Shown in pieces: positions 26,132 through 35,300 of a stretch of 64,000 nucleotides of DNA. The notes beneath the pieces were generated by a model that did not search any database, was not told where the DNA came from, and saw only the letters and a list, made by a program, of their open reading frames with translations. The stretch comes from Acidobacteriota bacterium. Lineage in GTDB: Bacteria; Acidobacteriota; Terriglobia; Acidiferrales; UBA7541. Position numbers and translations under genes: made by a program. The stretch is from NCBI GenBank assembly GCA_013289825.1, contig JABCZF010000011.1, forward strand, positions 1 through 64,000. Reading direction: 5' to 3'. Every line of letters starts with the position of its first letter. Within the stretch, counting starts at the first letter, position 1.

Positions 26132-27322
26132 ATGTCCGGCACCCTCCCTCTTCCCGCATCGCTCCAGTCCCGCGCCGCCGAGCGCGTCTCCGCCAAAACT
26201 CTGGCTATCCCCTGGTACATCTGGTGCAACGTCCTGGCCGTCGCCTCGAGCGTAGTCGGCGGCGTCTGGGACATTTCCTGGCACGAAAGCGTCGGCCGCG
26301 ACACGTTCTGGACCCCCGCACATCTGCTGATTCAACTTTGCGGCATACTCTCAGGCTTCGGTTGCGGCTATCTCATCCTTTCCACAACCTTGCGCAAAGC
26401 GGCGCCCCTCCGTGCCAATTCCGTTTCCGTCTGGGGATTCCGCGGCCCGCTCGGCGCCTTCATCTGCGCCTGGGGTGCTGTCGGCATGATCACTTCCGCC
26501 CCCTTCGACAATTGGTGGCACAACGCTTACGGCCTGGACGTAAAAATCCTCAGCCCTCCGCACATCCTCCTGGCCCTGGGCATGACCGGCATCCGCTTCG
26601 GCACCCTGGTCCTGGTCCTAGCCGAGGTCAACCGTGCCGCAGGCGAATACCGTGTCCGTCTAGAGCGCGTCCTCTTCTTCTGCTTCATGTTCCTGCTAGG
26701 CATGACGGTCGGCATCATGCAAGAAGACACCTTCCGCATGTACATGCACGGCGCAAAATTCTACGTTGTCATTATGTTTGTCATGCCTATGTGGTTCGCG
26801 GCCGCATCGCGCGCCTCCGAAAACCGCTGGGCCGCGACCATCGTCACGGGCTTCTACACCGCCATGCACCTGGCCTTCATGTGGATCCTCGAACTAATCC
26901 CCGCCGAACCCAAACTAGGCCCCGTGTACCAGAAAATCACGCACCTGGTTCCCCCGGATTTTCCCCTGCTCATGATCGTTCCCGCTATCGTCTTCGACGT
27001 CGTCCGCCGCCAGATCACCACGCTGAACCGCTGGACGCAAGCGGCCATCCTAGGCGCAGCATCGCTCGCCAGCTTCATGGCCGTCCAATGGCCCTTTGCC
27101 AGTTTCCTAATGTCTCCTGCCTCGCGCAACTGGTTCTTCGCCACCAACAACTTCCCCTACTTCGTTCCACCCACAACGCCCTGGGGAAGTTACGCGTGGC
27201 TCCCCACCGAATCCACCCCGCTTCAATTTGCCGCCCGCATGGTGTTGGCCCTGGCCGCCGGCGTACTGATGACCCGCGTCGGCCTAAGCTGGGGCGACTG
27301 GATGCGCCGCATCCGCCGCTAG
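26132..27322 (+). CDS. Polytopic membrane protein of unknown function
   Basis: I do not recognise a named family. The 396 residues contain about nine or ten hydrophobic helices. The conserved-looking pieces are DISWHESVGRDTFWTPAHLL, APFDNWWHNAYGLDVKILSP PHI and GIMQEDTFRMYMHG. The histidines and acidic residues near membrane faces would suit metal or haem binding, but this is speculation. It lies 121 bp after the sugar transporter on the same strand. The long frame 26224-27360 in another phase is a shadow rich in Arg, Pro and His. Confidence 0.7.
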   Translation: MSGTLPLPASLQSRAAERVSAKTLAIPWYIWCNVLAVASSVVGGVWDISWHESVGRDTFWTPAHLLIQLCGILSGFGCGYLILSTTLRKAAPLRANSVSVWGFRGPLGAFICAWGAVGMITSAPFDNWWHNAYGLDVKILSPPHILLALGMTGIRFGTLVLVLAEVNRAAGEYRVRLERVLFFCFMFLLGMTVGIMQEDTFRMYMHGAKFYVVIMFVMPMWFAAASRASENRWAATIVTGFYTAMHLAFMWILELIPAEPKLGPVYQKITHLVPPDFPLLMIVPAIVFDVVRRQITTLNRWTQAAILGAASLASFMAVQWPFASFLMSPASRNWFFATNNFPYFVPPTTPWGSYAWLPTESTPLQFAARMVLALAAGVLMTRVGLSWGDWMRRIRR

Positions 27323-27616
27323 CGTCTGTCCGGACCTCTGGCGGCGTTGGGACAGACTGAATTTCCCCAAGCCCGTTACTTTGTCCACGGTGCGCCCGTA
27401 CTCCCTACGGAGGGGCGACCAACAAGTCATTCAGCGAAGCTTTCTGGCCGGGGCGGAGGCATTGGACCCGGCAAGAAATCGCTGGTACATTGCTTGTCAC
27501 ACGGAGGTTCTCACCTCGAGCATATCCGCCGACCCCGGCCGTCCGGGCGGGCTCACGCTGAGGCCCCCAAGGTTTCCGTTTCTCTCACCAATCACAAAAC
27601 GAAAGCGAGCCAAAAC

Positions 27617-28231
27617 ATGATCAAGCAACTGAGGGCAGCAGCAGCCATCGCTATACTGGCATGCGCGGGCGCGGCAACTGCTCGAGCACAAGAGGTCACC
27701 CAAGCGGAAAAAGAGCGGGCCATGCAGTATCTCGAAAGCACCAAGAAAGGCGTCCTCGAAGCTACCAAGGGGCTCTCGGATGCCCAGTGGAACTTCAAAG
27801 CCGGCCCGGATCGCTGGTCCATCGCGCAAGTGATGGAGCATATCGCCGCTGCGGAAGACTTCATCCGTCAGATGGACGCCGAAAAAGTGATGATGGCACC
27901 CGCAGTTCCCGGCCGTGACGTGAAAAAGACAGATGACGCTGTAATCGCCATGGTTCCGGACCGCTCGCAAAAAGTGCAGGCTCCAGAGCCGCTAGTCCCC
28001 ACGAACCGTTTCGGCTCGCCGGACGGCTCCGTGAAGCACTTCGTCGAGAGCCGCGCCAAAACCGAAGACTTCCTGAAGACCACTCCCGGATTGCGCGATC
28101 ACGCCGTCGACAGTCCGATGGGATCGAAGCTCGACGGATACGAGTTTGTGTTGCTCATAGCGGCACACAGCGAACGCCACACGAAACAGATTCTGGAAGT
28201 AAAAGCCGACCCCAGCTACCCGAAGAACTAG
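27617..28231 (+). CDS. Exported DinB-family protein
   Basis: The track's start (27347) is far upstream. ATG 27617 gives a clean signal peptide (IKQLRAAAAIAILACAGAAT ARAQ), so I use that. The mature part is a four-helix DinB fold: DAQWNFKAGPDRWSIAQVMEHIA supplies the first metal histidine, and IAAHSERHTKQILEV supplies two more in the last helix. Cytoplasmic DinB proteins include metal-dependent thiol transferases; this one is exported and its reaction is unknown. A cupin protein gene follows 96 bp downstream. Confidence 0.8.
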   Translation: MIKQLRAAAAIAILACAGAATARAQEVTQAEKERAMQYLESTKKGVLEATKGLSDAQWNFKAGPDRWSIAQVMEHIAAAEDFIRQMDAEKVMMAPAVPGRDVKKTDDAVIAMVPDRSQKVQAPEPLVPTNRFGSPDGSVKHFVESRAKTEDFLKTTPGLRDHAVDSPMGSKLDGYEFVLLIAAHSERHTKQILEVKADPSYPKN

Positions 28232-28327
28232 CGGCATAAGAGCGGCTTAACGGAAAAACGGAGAGGGCCCGGCACCGCACGAGAAACGGTTACTGACCCT
28301 CTCGATTCTTCCGACGGAGGAAGGAAA

Positions 28328-28837
28328 ATGAACAAGAACTTTTTGAAGAGTTTTTGTGCGCTGGCATCGGCGTTGGCTGTTTTCGCGGTGGCCAGTCACA
28401 GCCAAGAGAAGAAAGACGGCGACTCGGCACACAAGATTGTGCGTTTCGGAGATCTAAAATGGACTCCGATCATCAAGGGCTGCGACCTCGCAACGGTTTC
28501 CGGTGATCCGAACGCCGATGCAGCGCCGTTTGTTCTGCGCCTTCGGTGCGCGGACGGAGCCAAGATTCCGGCGCACTGGCATCCCACGGATGAAAATGTG
28601 ACGGTGTTGAAGGGAACTTTCCTCGTAGGAATGGGAGAAACATTCGACGAGAGCAAACTGCAACCCATGAACGTCGGCAACTTCGTGGCGATGCCCAAAG
28701 AGGTGCGCCATTTCGCACTGGCGAAGGGCGAAACGATCGTGCAGGTCCATGGCGCGGGACCCTTCAAAGTGAACTGGGTGAATCCATCCGAAGTACAAGC
28801 GCCAGATGCGCCGGCTGCAGCCGCTCCAAAACCGTAG
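28328..28837 (+). CDS. Exported cupin-domain protein
   Basis: A signal peptide (FLKSFCALASALAVFAVASHS) is followed by a small beta-barrel cupin. Motif 1 is HWHPTDENVTVLKGTF, with two His and a Glu as metal ligands, and motif 2 includes AMPKEVRHFALAKGET, with the last His. GGAGGAAGG directly upstream supports ATG 28328. The C-terminal Ala/Pro tail is low complexity. It follows the DinB-family gene and probably shares its transcript. Function is unknown; it resembles cupins of the DUF4437/ChrR type only in general layout. Confidence 0.8.
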   Translation: MNKNFLKSFCALASALAVFAVASHSQEKKDGDSAHKIVRFGDLKWTPIIKGCDLATVSGDPNADAAPFVLRLRCADGAKIPAHWHPTDENVTVLKGTFLVGMGETFDESKLQPMNVGNFVAMPKEVRHFALAKGETIVQVHGAGPFKVNWVNPSEVQAPDAPAAAAPKP

Positions 28838-28978
28838 TTCTGTTTCGAGGTCGCGACCGCGCCGAAAATTTAGTTTGGAAAAACCGATTGGCGGCGCGGA
28901 AACCTTCCGGCGTGGCGCGACTTAAACTTCTGTGTGTTAAACTCAAACCCGCAGCGGCGCGATGAGCGTAGCTGCCGG

Positions 28979-29092
28979 AGCGTGGAACTTCGGGCTCTGT
29001 GCAACGAGGTCCCGCGAACCCCGCCAGGCCCGGAAGGGAGCAACGGTATCGGGATCGCCTCGGGTGCCGCAGATCACCCGAAGTTCCTCGCA
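28979..29092 (+). ncRNA. ffs: Signal recognition particle RNA, bacterial small type (4.5S)
   Basis: The sequence GCCAGGCCCGGAAGGGAGCA at 29023-29042 is the conserved domain IV tip bound by Ffh. The flanks form the long hairpin of this RNA: GGAACTTCGGG (28984-28994) pairs with CCCGAAGTTCC (29077-29087), and GCG/CGC extends the stem after one mismatch. Inner segments CGAGG and CCTCG also pair. Length is about 114 nt, usual for the small SRP RNA without an Alu domain. Ends are estimated from the pairing. It lies just upstream of dnaX, a location seen in many bacteria. Confidence 0.92.
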
Positions 29093-29156
29093 CTGAAAAG
29101 CAGTTTGCAGTCGAGCGTTCGAGGTCGCAAGCCGAGCTCTAGGGAGTGTATTTGTG

Positions 29157-29261
29157 ATGTTAGCTGGAGCCAACGCGCTTACGTTTTTTATGGCTTGCGC
29201 TGCGCTGGTGTTTTTTGTGTTTGGGCTTGAGAAACAGAGCGGGGAGTTCGAAATAGCCTGA
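29157..29261 (+). CDS. Possible small membrane peptide between ffs and dnaX, 34 aa
   Basis: From ATG 29157 the frame reads MLAGANALTFFMACAALVFF, then VFGLEKQSGEFEIA and a stop. This is one hydrophobic helix with a short charged tail. AGGGAG lies ten bases upstream, and the stop is six bases before the dnaX start. It is below the track's size limit. Nothing beyond the ribosome site and the hydrophobic pattern supports it, so it may be only a leader peptide or chance. Confidence 0.3.
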   Translation: MLAGANALTFFMACAALVFFVFGLEKQSGEFEIA

Positions 29262-29267
29262 CGAGAT

Positions 29268-31073
29268 ATGAGCTATCAAGTTATAGCCCGGAAGTGGCGC
29301 CCGCAAACATTCAGCGACCTAGTCGGACAATCCCACGTCACGTCGACGCTGGCAAACGCGATCAAAAACGACCGCGTGGCGCATGCGTATATTTTTTCGG
29401 GCGCGCGGGGCGTAGGAAAAACTACGGCGGCGCGGATTCTTGCGAAAGCACTGAATTGTGCGAAGGGGCCGACCGCGCAGCCTTGCGGCGAGTGTGATTC
29501 GTGCAAGGAGATTGCCGCGGGCACTTCGCTCGACGTGATCGAGATCGATGCCGCTTCGAACCGGGGCATCGACCAGATTCGCGAACTGCGGGAGATGGTG
29601 CGGTATGCGCCGGCTGCTTCCCGGAGCAAGGTTGTGCTCCTCGATGAAGCGCACATGCTCACGAGCGAGGCTTCGAATGCGCTGCTGAAAACCCTGGAAG
29701 AGCCGCCGGACCGGGTGATTTTCGTGATGGCCACGACGCAGCCGGAAGATCTGGCGGACACCATACGTTCTCGCTCGCAGCATTTTCATTTTCGAGCCCT
29801 GACGTTCTCGGAAATCACAGGTCGGCTCGAAGAGATCGCAACAAAAGAGGATTTGAAAATCGAGCCGGGCGCACTGGCCGTGATTGCGCGAATGGCGGAA
29901 GGAAGTTTGCGCGATGCTCTTTCTCTGCTGGAGCAGGCGAGAGCCTATTGCGGCGAGGTCATTCCGGACAAAGAAGTGCGCGAACTGCTGGGCGTCGTGC
30001 CGGAAGACTCGCTCAACGAACTGGTCGCGGCGATTGCGGAAGGATCGGCGGACCGCGCTCTCGGACTGGTTCACACTTTTCAGAAGGAAGGCCGCAACCT
30101 TCAGCATTTTTGCCGTGAAGCGATCCGGCACATGCGCAACCTGTTGATCGCGCGAGTGTGCGGCGCGGATTCGGATTTGATGGCGGCCACAGCGGATCAG
30201 CGTCCGGCGCTTGCCAAAGCGGCGGCGCAATTCACCGAAGAGGACCTTACGCGATTCTTTCAGATTCTTTTAGAGACGGATGGTGATTTGCGGCACAAGC
30301 CAGATCCTCGCGTGCATCTGGAAATGGGCCTGCTCAGGCTGATCAACGCACAGCGGCTCGCGCCGATGGAAGAGTTGCTGGCGGAGCTTCGCAGCGGAAC
30401 TTCGTCCGGCACTGCCGCCGGTGCAGCCAGATCAGGCGCTATGCGCAGCAGTCGAGTCCCGGCCGCCGCCGAGGCGGTGCCGCCCGCAACACCGGCGCGG
30501 AGTTTTTCGACCGTACCCGAAACCTCATTTGCTCCGCCATCACGCACTTCTACGCCGAGTTTTGCCGCTGCCGCAGCAGCGCCGGCGCGCGCGGAAACAA
30601 AGATTGCTCCCGCAACGGAGCCTCCCGCGACAGCCGCGCCCGAACCGGAACCAGAGATCGAGGCCACTGCCGAGACGCGAGCGGACGGAATCACACAGGA
30701 ACAAGTTGCTGAAATCAAAACGGCGATTCAAGCGCAGCAGAAGTTTCTCGGCGAGATCGTGCAGCAAGGCAGCCGCTGGGAACTGGAAGGCGCGGAACTG
30801 AGAATCTATTTTTCGGCGGACAAGCGCGCCTTCGCGGAGATGATGGAAGGACGCGACTCGCTCGAGAAGGTCCGTACCTCTTCGAGCAAAGTGCTGGGCC
30901 GTCCGGTGCGCGTGTGTGCTAGAGTAGAAGCAGTTGCAGCCGCGGCGCCGCGCGAAACATCCGACACGCAGGAGTTGCGCGAACAGTTCGAACGAGATCC
31001 GATGGTGCGGTCGATGCTGCAACGCTTCGGAGGAAAAATCTCCGAGGTAAAATGGCGCCAAGAGGAATCCTGA
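29268..31073 (+). CDS. dnaX: DNA polymerase III subunit gamma/tau
   Basis: This is the clamp-loader ATPase of the replicative polymerase. It starts with the typical RKWRPQTFSDLVGQ. Walker A is GARGVGKTT, the zinc-binding cysteines lie in CAKGPTAQPCGECDSC, Walker B is VVLLDEAHML, and the sensor region is ATTQPEDL. Residues 375-465 are an Ala/Pro-rich linker before a tau-like C-terminal domain that contacts the polymerase. I saw no obvious A-rich slippery site that would produce the short gamma form. The stop overlaps the ybaB start (TGATG), so the two genes are coupled. Confidence 0.97.
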   Translation: MSYQVIARKWRPQTFSDLVGQSHVTSTLANAIKNDRVAHAYIFSGARGVGKTTAARILAKALNCAKGPTAQPCGECDSCKEIAAGTSLDVIEIDAASNRGIDQIRELREMVRYAPAASRSKVVLLDEAHMLTSEASNALLKTLEEPPDRVIFVMATTQPEDLADTIRSRSQHFHFRALTFSEITGRLEEIATKEDLKIEPGALAVIARMAEGSLRDALSLLEQARAYCGEVIPDKEVRELLGVVPEDSLNELVAAIAEGSADRALGLVHTFQKEGRNLQHFCREAIRHMRNLLIARVCGADSDLMAATADQRPALAKAAAQFTEEDLTRFFQILLETDGDLRHKPDPRVHLEMGLLRLINAQRLAPMEELLAELRSGTSSGTAAGAARSGAMRSSRVPAAAEAVPPATPARSFSTVPETSFAPPSRTSTPSFAAAAAAPARAETKIAPATEPPATAAPEPEPEIEATAETRADGITQEQVAEIKTAIQAQQKFLGEIVQQGSRWELEGAELRIYFSADKRAFAEMMEGRDSLEKVRTSSSKVLGRPVRVCARVEAVAAAAPRETSDTQELREQFERDPMVRSMLQRFGGKISEVKWRQEES

Positions 31074-31399
31074 TGGAAGTGAACGCTATCCAGCAGATGC
31101 TCTCGAGGTTGCGGCAGGTTCAGGAAGATCTGCAGCAGCAAGTAAACGCTGTGGCCGTTGAAACTTCGGCCGGCGGCGGCATGGTCACGGTAAAGATGAA
31201 CGGCCAGAAGCAAATCGTGGACCTGCGGATCGAGCCGGAAGTTTTTGCCAGCAAGGACCAGGAAATGTTGCAGGATCTGGTGCGCGCCGCAGTTAACGAA
31301 GCTTCACGGCGCGTCGATGAAGAACTCGCCAGCCAGATGAAGAATCTCGCCGGCGGCATTCCCGGAATTGCGGGAATGAAAATCCCCGGTTTGTTTTAA
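31073..31399 (+). CDS. ybaB: YbaB/EbfC family nucleoid-associated protein
   Basis: This 108-residue protein has the YbaB layout: a helical N-terminus (IQQMLSRLRQVQEDLQQQ), a central sheet (AGGGMVTVKMNGQKQIVDLRI) and a C-terminal helix with the glycine-rich end (MKNLAGGIPGIAGMKIPGLF). Family members bind DNA as dimers. I start at ATG 31073, which overlaps the dnaX stop and has GAGGA upstream. The track's ATG 31052 lies inside dnaX and is less likely. In many bacteria recR comes next; here it is displaced about 6 kb by two genes on the other strand. Confidence 0.93.
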   Translation: MEVNAIQQMLSRLRQVQEDLQQQVNAVAVETSAGGGMVTVKMNGQKQIVDLRIEPEVFASKDQEMLQDLVRAAVNEASRRVDEELASQMKNLAGGIPGIAGMKIPGLF

Positions 31400-31481
31400 G
31401 TCTTAAGCCCGCCAAGCGATTTGAAGTCTAGGATCGCTGCGCTTCCCACGACTGCCTTCCACTCTACCGATCCACAATCTC

Positions 31482-32393
31482 TCATTTTACGAATTTGCCG
31501 TCGTGAACTTCGTATTCCAAATGAAACTGTTTCTGCGCTTTGCGATCTTCCCAATGCTCCTCGGCGATAAGGCCATTGACTCGGTCGACACGCTCGGAAG
31601 GGAGCGGGTGTGAGCGAAAATATCCGGCGAGACTTTCGATCGCGAGTTCGGACAATTCTTCTTCGGGACTTGCGGCGTGAATGACGAATTCATTCGAGAG
31701 CTCGGCTAGCCGGGTAAAAATGCTGACTGCTCCATACGGGGAGTAACCCGCTTCGACGGCCAGGCGCACGCCTTCGCGGTCGGCTTCGAATTCCTCGTCT
31801 TTGTGATAGCCGGCCTGCCACAATTCCAGCGGGATTTCGAGCAACTTTCCCACCACGTCCAGATTCAAGTTTTTGAGCTTGGCTTCAATCTGCACGCGCT
31901 CAATGCAGTGATAGTGATCGATGTGCTCGACTTCGTGCGCAAGAATGCTGGCCAGTTCGTCTTCCGTTTCCATCAGATCGAGCATCCCCTCTCCAATATA
32001 GACAGGACCGCCCGGCAACGAAAAGGCGTTGATCATGTTGTGATTGGGAATCACCTGAAAGTTGTAGTCAAGATGCCGGTGGGCGTGCGCAGAAACAGTG
32101 CCTCCCACCCGGCGGACATATTTTTCCAGCGCTTCTTCTTCAGGGGTCAGCTTCATCACTTGACCCGAGTAGTTGGCCGCTAACTGGCGGCCGATGGCGA
32201 TCTCCTGGTCGTCAGAGAGCCGCGTGAAATGCATGGGGACGCGGGCGAGGTCGCGCTGAGCGTCGGCCGCGATATTGAGTATGGCGTTGGCAGAGACGGG
32301 CGGGGATTTGGCGCGACGCTGACTCCAATAGAGACCCGCAAGGGAGATTCCTAGAATCGCAAAGAAAATGACGAATACGACGGCGCGCTTCAT
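31482..32393 (-). CDS. M48 family zinc metallopeptidase, membrane-anchored
   Basis: An N-terminal hydrophobic segment (VVFVIFFAILGISLAGLYW) anchors or exports the protein. The M48 catalytic motif HEVEH appears near residue 150 (ILAHEVEHIDHYH), with the third zinc ligand in EEFEADREGVRLA. SLPGGPVYIGEGMLDL is the usual strand before the helix. These features match periplasmic BepA/LoiP-like proteases involved in envelope quality control. The start codon overlaps the end of the giant DUF2339 gene by four bases, so the two are translationally coupled. Confidence 0.9.
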   Translation of the reverse strand: MKRAVVFVIFFAILGISLAGLYWSQRRAKSPPVSANAILNIAADAQRDLARVPMHFTRLSDDQEIAIGRQLAANYSGQVMKLTPEEEALEKYVRRVGGTVSAHAHRHLDYNFQVIPNHNMINAFSLPGGPVYIGEGMLDLMETEDELASILAHEVEHIDHYHCIERVQIEAKLKNLNLDVVGKLLEIPLELWQAGYHKDEEFEADREGVRLAVEAGYSPYGAVSIFTRLAELSNEFVIHAASPEEELSELAIESLAGYFRSHPLPSERVDRVNGLIAEEHWEDRKAQKQFHLEYEVHDGKFVK

Positions 32394-35300
32394 AGGTATT
32401 GGCGAATCGTTTCTTTGTGCCTGGCGTAGAGAACGGAAACAATGCCCAGCGCGACACCGACAATGATAACGGTGCGCCAGCGATCGTCCACCTGGAGACT
32501 CCAGATATCCATGGCAAACACTTTGCCCACGCAGAGCAGTAGCATGCCAAGGCCAGTGAGGCGGAAGCTGCGTTCCTTGACGAGGAGAGCGAGGACGATG
32601 ATGAAGACGCCCTCAATTCCCCAGGACACGGTAACCATGCCCTCGTGCATTTTGCGAGCGAGCATGGTGGTCAGCAATAGGAAAGGGGTGAAGAACTGCA
32701 ATTGCTCGGGACGCGTCACAAGCGCCGACACGACTTTCCTCCAGCGGCTGGCGTTCGGCGGAGCCGCATAGCGCCCCCGCAGAGGAAACGCAAACGAGAG
32801 CGTGGCCAGCAAGATCGCCACGGCAGAGCCAACCACGAGAAAACGGCCGTTCCAAGTGCCACCGGTAAAATAGCCTGAGCCGAAAAGATTGTGGGCCATG
32901 CCGCGGGCCAATGTTCCCAGAGTGAGAAGAATCGCCTGGTGCAGGAAAATGGCGCGATCGAGCAACAACGCGGCGGCAAACAGAGCAAACGCGATGGCGG
33001 CGTAAGCGGTGACAACCCATTCGGGCTCGAACTGGAAATAGAAGAGGGCGGCAAGAGTGGCTGTTCCGAGATAGGCCACGAACGCGTCGAAGCGCAAGCG
33101 CCGGTCTCGCGCGGTGTTTTCTTCCTTGTCGGGAAGCTGCGCATAGACGAAGAAAAAAATCAGCACAAGCGGAGCGACGGTGATCATGCGGTCGTTCCAA
33201 AAAACGCCGGGATCACCCGCGGCGAGGTTGGCAAAGAAGATGCGGACGAAGGCGGCAGTGAAGGCGACGTAAGACTGGTACCGGAATTGCGCGATCTTGC
33301 GCAGCAGACCGTACTCGAAAAGGACCAAGCCAAAAGCGGCAATGCCAACGGCGATGCTGAGGGGCCTCAGCTCGTGCCATAGAAGCAGAGAGACGATCAA
33401 GGACGCCGACCAGGAATAGATGTGATGGAAGTCGCGGGCGCGCCACTTTTCGGGCATGCGGACCAAACGCGACATCGCATAGAAAACGACGGCTACCATG
33501 GAAAGCGAGAGGAGGCGAACGCTGAGGCCGTGCCAGGTATCCTCGACGTACATGTTGATGCTGACGCTGCGGATCATCGTAAGAGCGCCGAGAGCGTGAG
33601 CCTGCCAGCGCAGATCGTCAAGCTTGAAGCGGCGATCGACGGCCGCCAGCGCGAACGCGAAAAGCGCCCAGAAAGCGGCGAGCCAGCCAGGAGGGGAGGC
33701 TTCGTACCACATCAAAAGGGCGAGGAGCGATGTGGCCGCGGTGGTGTGCAGATACGCCGACGGGAGAGAGTACGGCGCGTCCGGAGCGGTCGCTTTGCGT
33801 GAAATCGCGTAAAGGCCTGCGGCGACAATCGAGACCGTGAGTATGCGCACGCTGAAATTTCCATAGTAGGTGGTCAGGTGATAGTTGTAGTCGAATGTGC
33901 GCGCTACGGCGGCGATGGCCAGGAGATGTTCCTGGAAACCGAGATGCGGAAGACTCCAGCGGTGGCCGACCAGCGCGAGAATGATTCCGGCGGCGAGGAA
34001 GAAGACGGCCATCCAGTCAGGCGGCGCTTCGCCGAAAATGAGAAGACCCACGAAAAGCACGGCGGACCAGGTGTAGGCATTGCGGACGACGTATGCGAAT
34101 TCTTCTATAGCTTCGGCGGCGATTTTCGCGAGGATGTAGGCGCCGGCGATAACCAGACCGACCGTGAAGAGACGTAAAGAAACGTGGCGCCACAGTGGCT
34201 GGTGCAGATTGAGATTGAAAGTGTAGGTACGCAGGAAAGCGGCAAACGCGACGACGTTCGCCTGCCAAGCCAGCTGGCGGTAGCGAATCCAGCGAGTTGC
34301 GAGCGCGAGGGCCACAGCGAAGGCCATCCATCCGACGGCCATCCACGGAGCGCGCAGCGCTTCTTCGAGGATCCAAACCATTACACCCGCGGCAATCCAG
34401 GTGTAAGCGACGCGGGCGATCTCCAGATGGCGCGAATTTTCCACCCCGAGGCGTTTGGAAATCCAATAGCAGCCGGCCACAACGGGCAGCGCGCCGATTG
34501 CGTGCAATGGGATGGTGTGCCAGAGGTGGACGTTGTACGGATCTGCCGTCAGAGCGGTGAAGACGGCGAGGAGCGTGATTCCGTGCGCGTGAACGGCAAG
34601 AACGGGGTAGCGCAGCACACGCGCGTTTTCCGAAAGCGCTACGGCGAAGGCGATGAAGAGGAGCGGCTGCCAAAGCTCGGGCACTTCGAACCAGATGAGA
34701 GCTGCGAAGAGAGCAGTGCCCGCGAACGCCAAGAGGCTGCGGAAGGTGCGTTGCTCCTGGTCGTCGCCGAGGGCGGCGAGTTTGGCGGTGAGATAAAAGA
34801 TGGCGCCAAGGATGGGAAGAGTGATCAGGCGCGTCGTGATGTGCGTATGCGCGGGGCTGTCGATATGCAGATTGAAGACGAACGCGCGATAAAGAGTGAG
34901 CGCACCGAGCAGAGCGTATTGGATCTGAAGATGGCGCGTCTCGAGGCGGCGTCCTAGAAACGCCAGGGCGAGCATGATGGCCGCGAAAGCAAGAGCAGTC
35001 CAATCATTTGCGAAAAGGGCCCAAGCCGCCGTTGCGCTAGCGAGCGCGCCGAAATACGAGTGAACGTCAAGCAACCTGCGATCGAGAGCGGCGCGGAAGG
35101 ATTCTTTCCATCGCGCGCCGACGTACAAGGCGTTGAGATAAAGCGCAACGCCGCAAACCGCGAAGAGGATGCCGGACTCCGAGGCGAGGTCTTCTGTCTT
35201 GGCCCTCAACATCACCAGCGGACGTAAGTTGAAGGCCATGAGATCAATGCCGGCAAGCAATCCCGTGAACAAGCCGACGCGGAGGAAGACAACTTCCTTG

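Noticed and set aside
26224-27360. 378-codon frame in another phase over the membrane-protein gene
   Set aside because: Arg/Pro/His-rich shadow without any domain; the 26132 frame has proper membrane helices.
28261-28303. GAGAGGG/CCCTCTC inverted repeat before the cupin gene
   Set aside because: Seven base pairs across a 29-nt loop is weak and can occur by chance.
29268-31073. Programmed frameshift in dnaX for a gamma subunit
   Set aside because: No A-AAA-AAG-like slippery run was seen in the relevant part of the gene.
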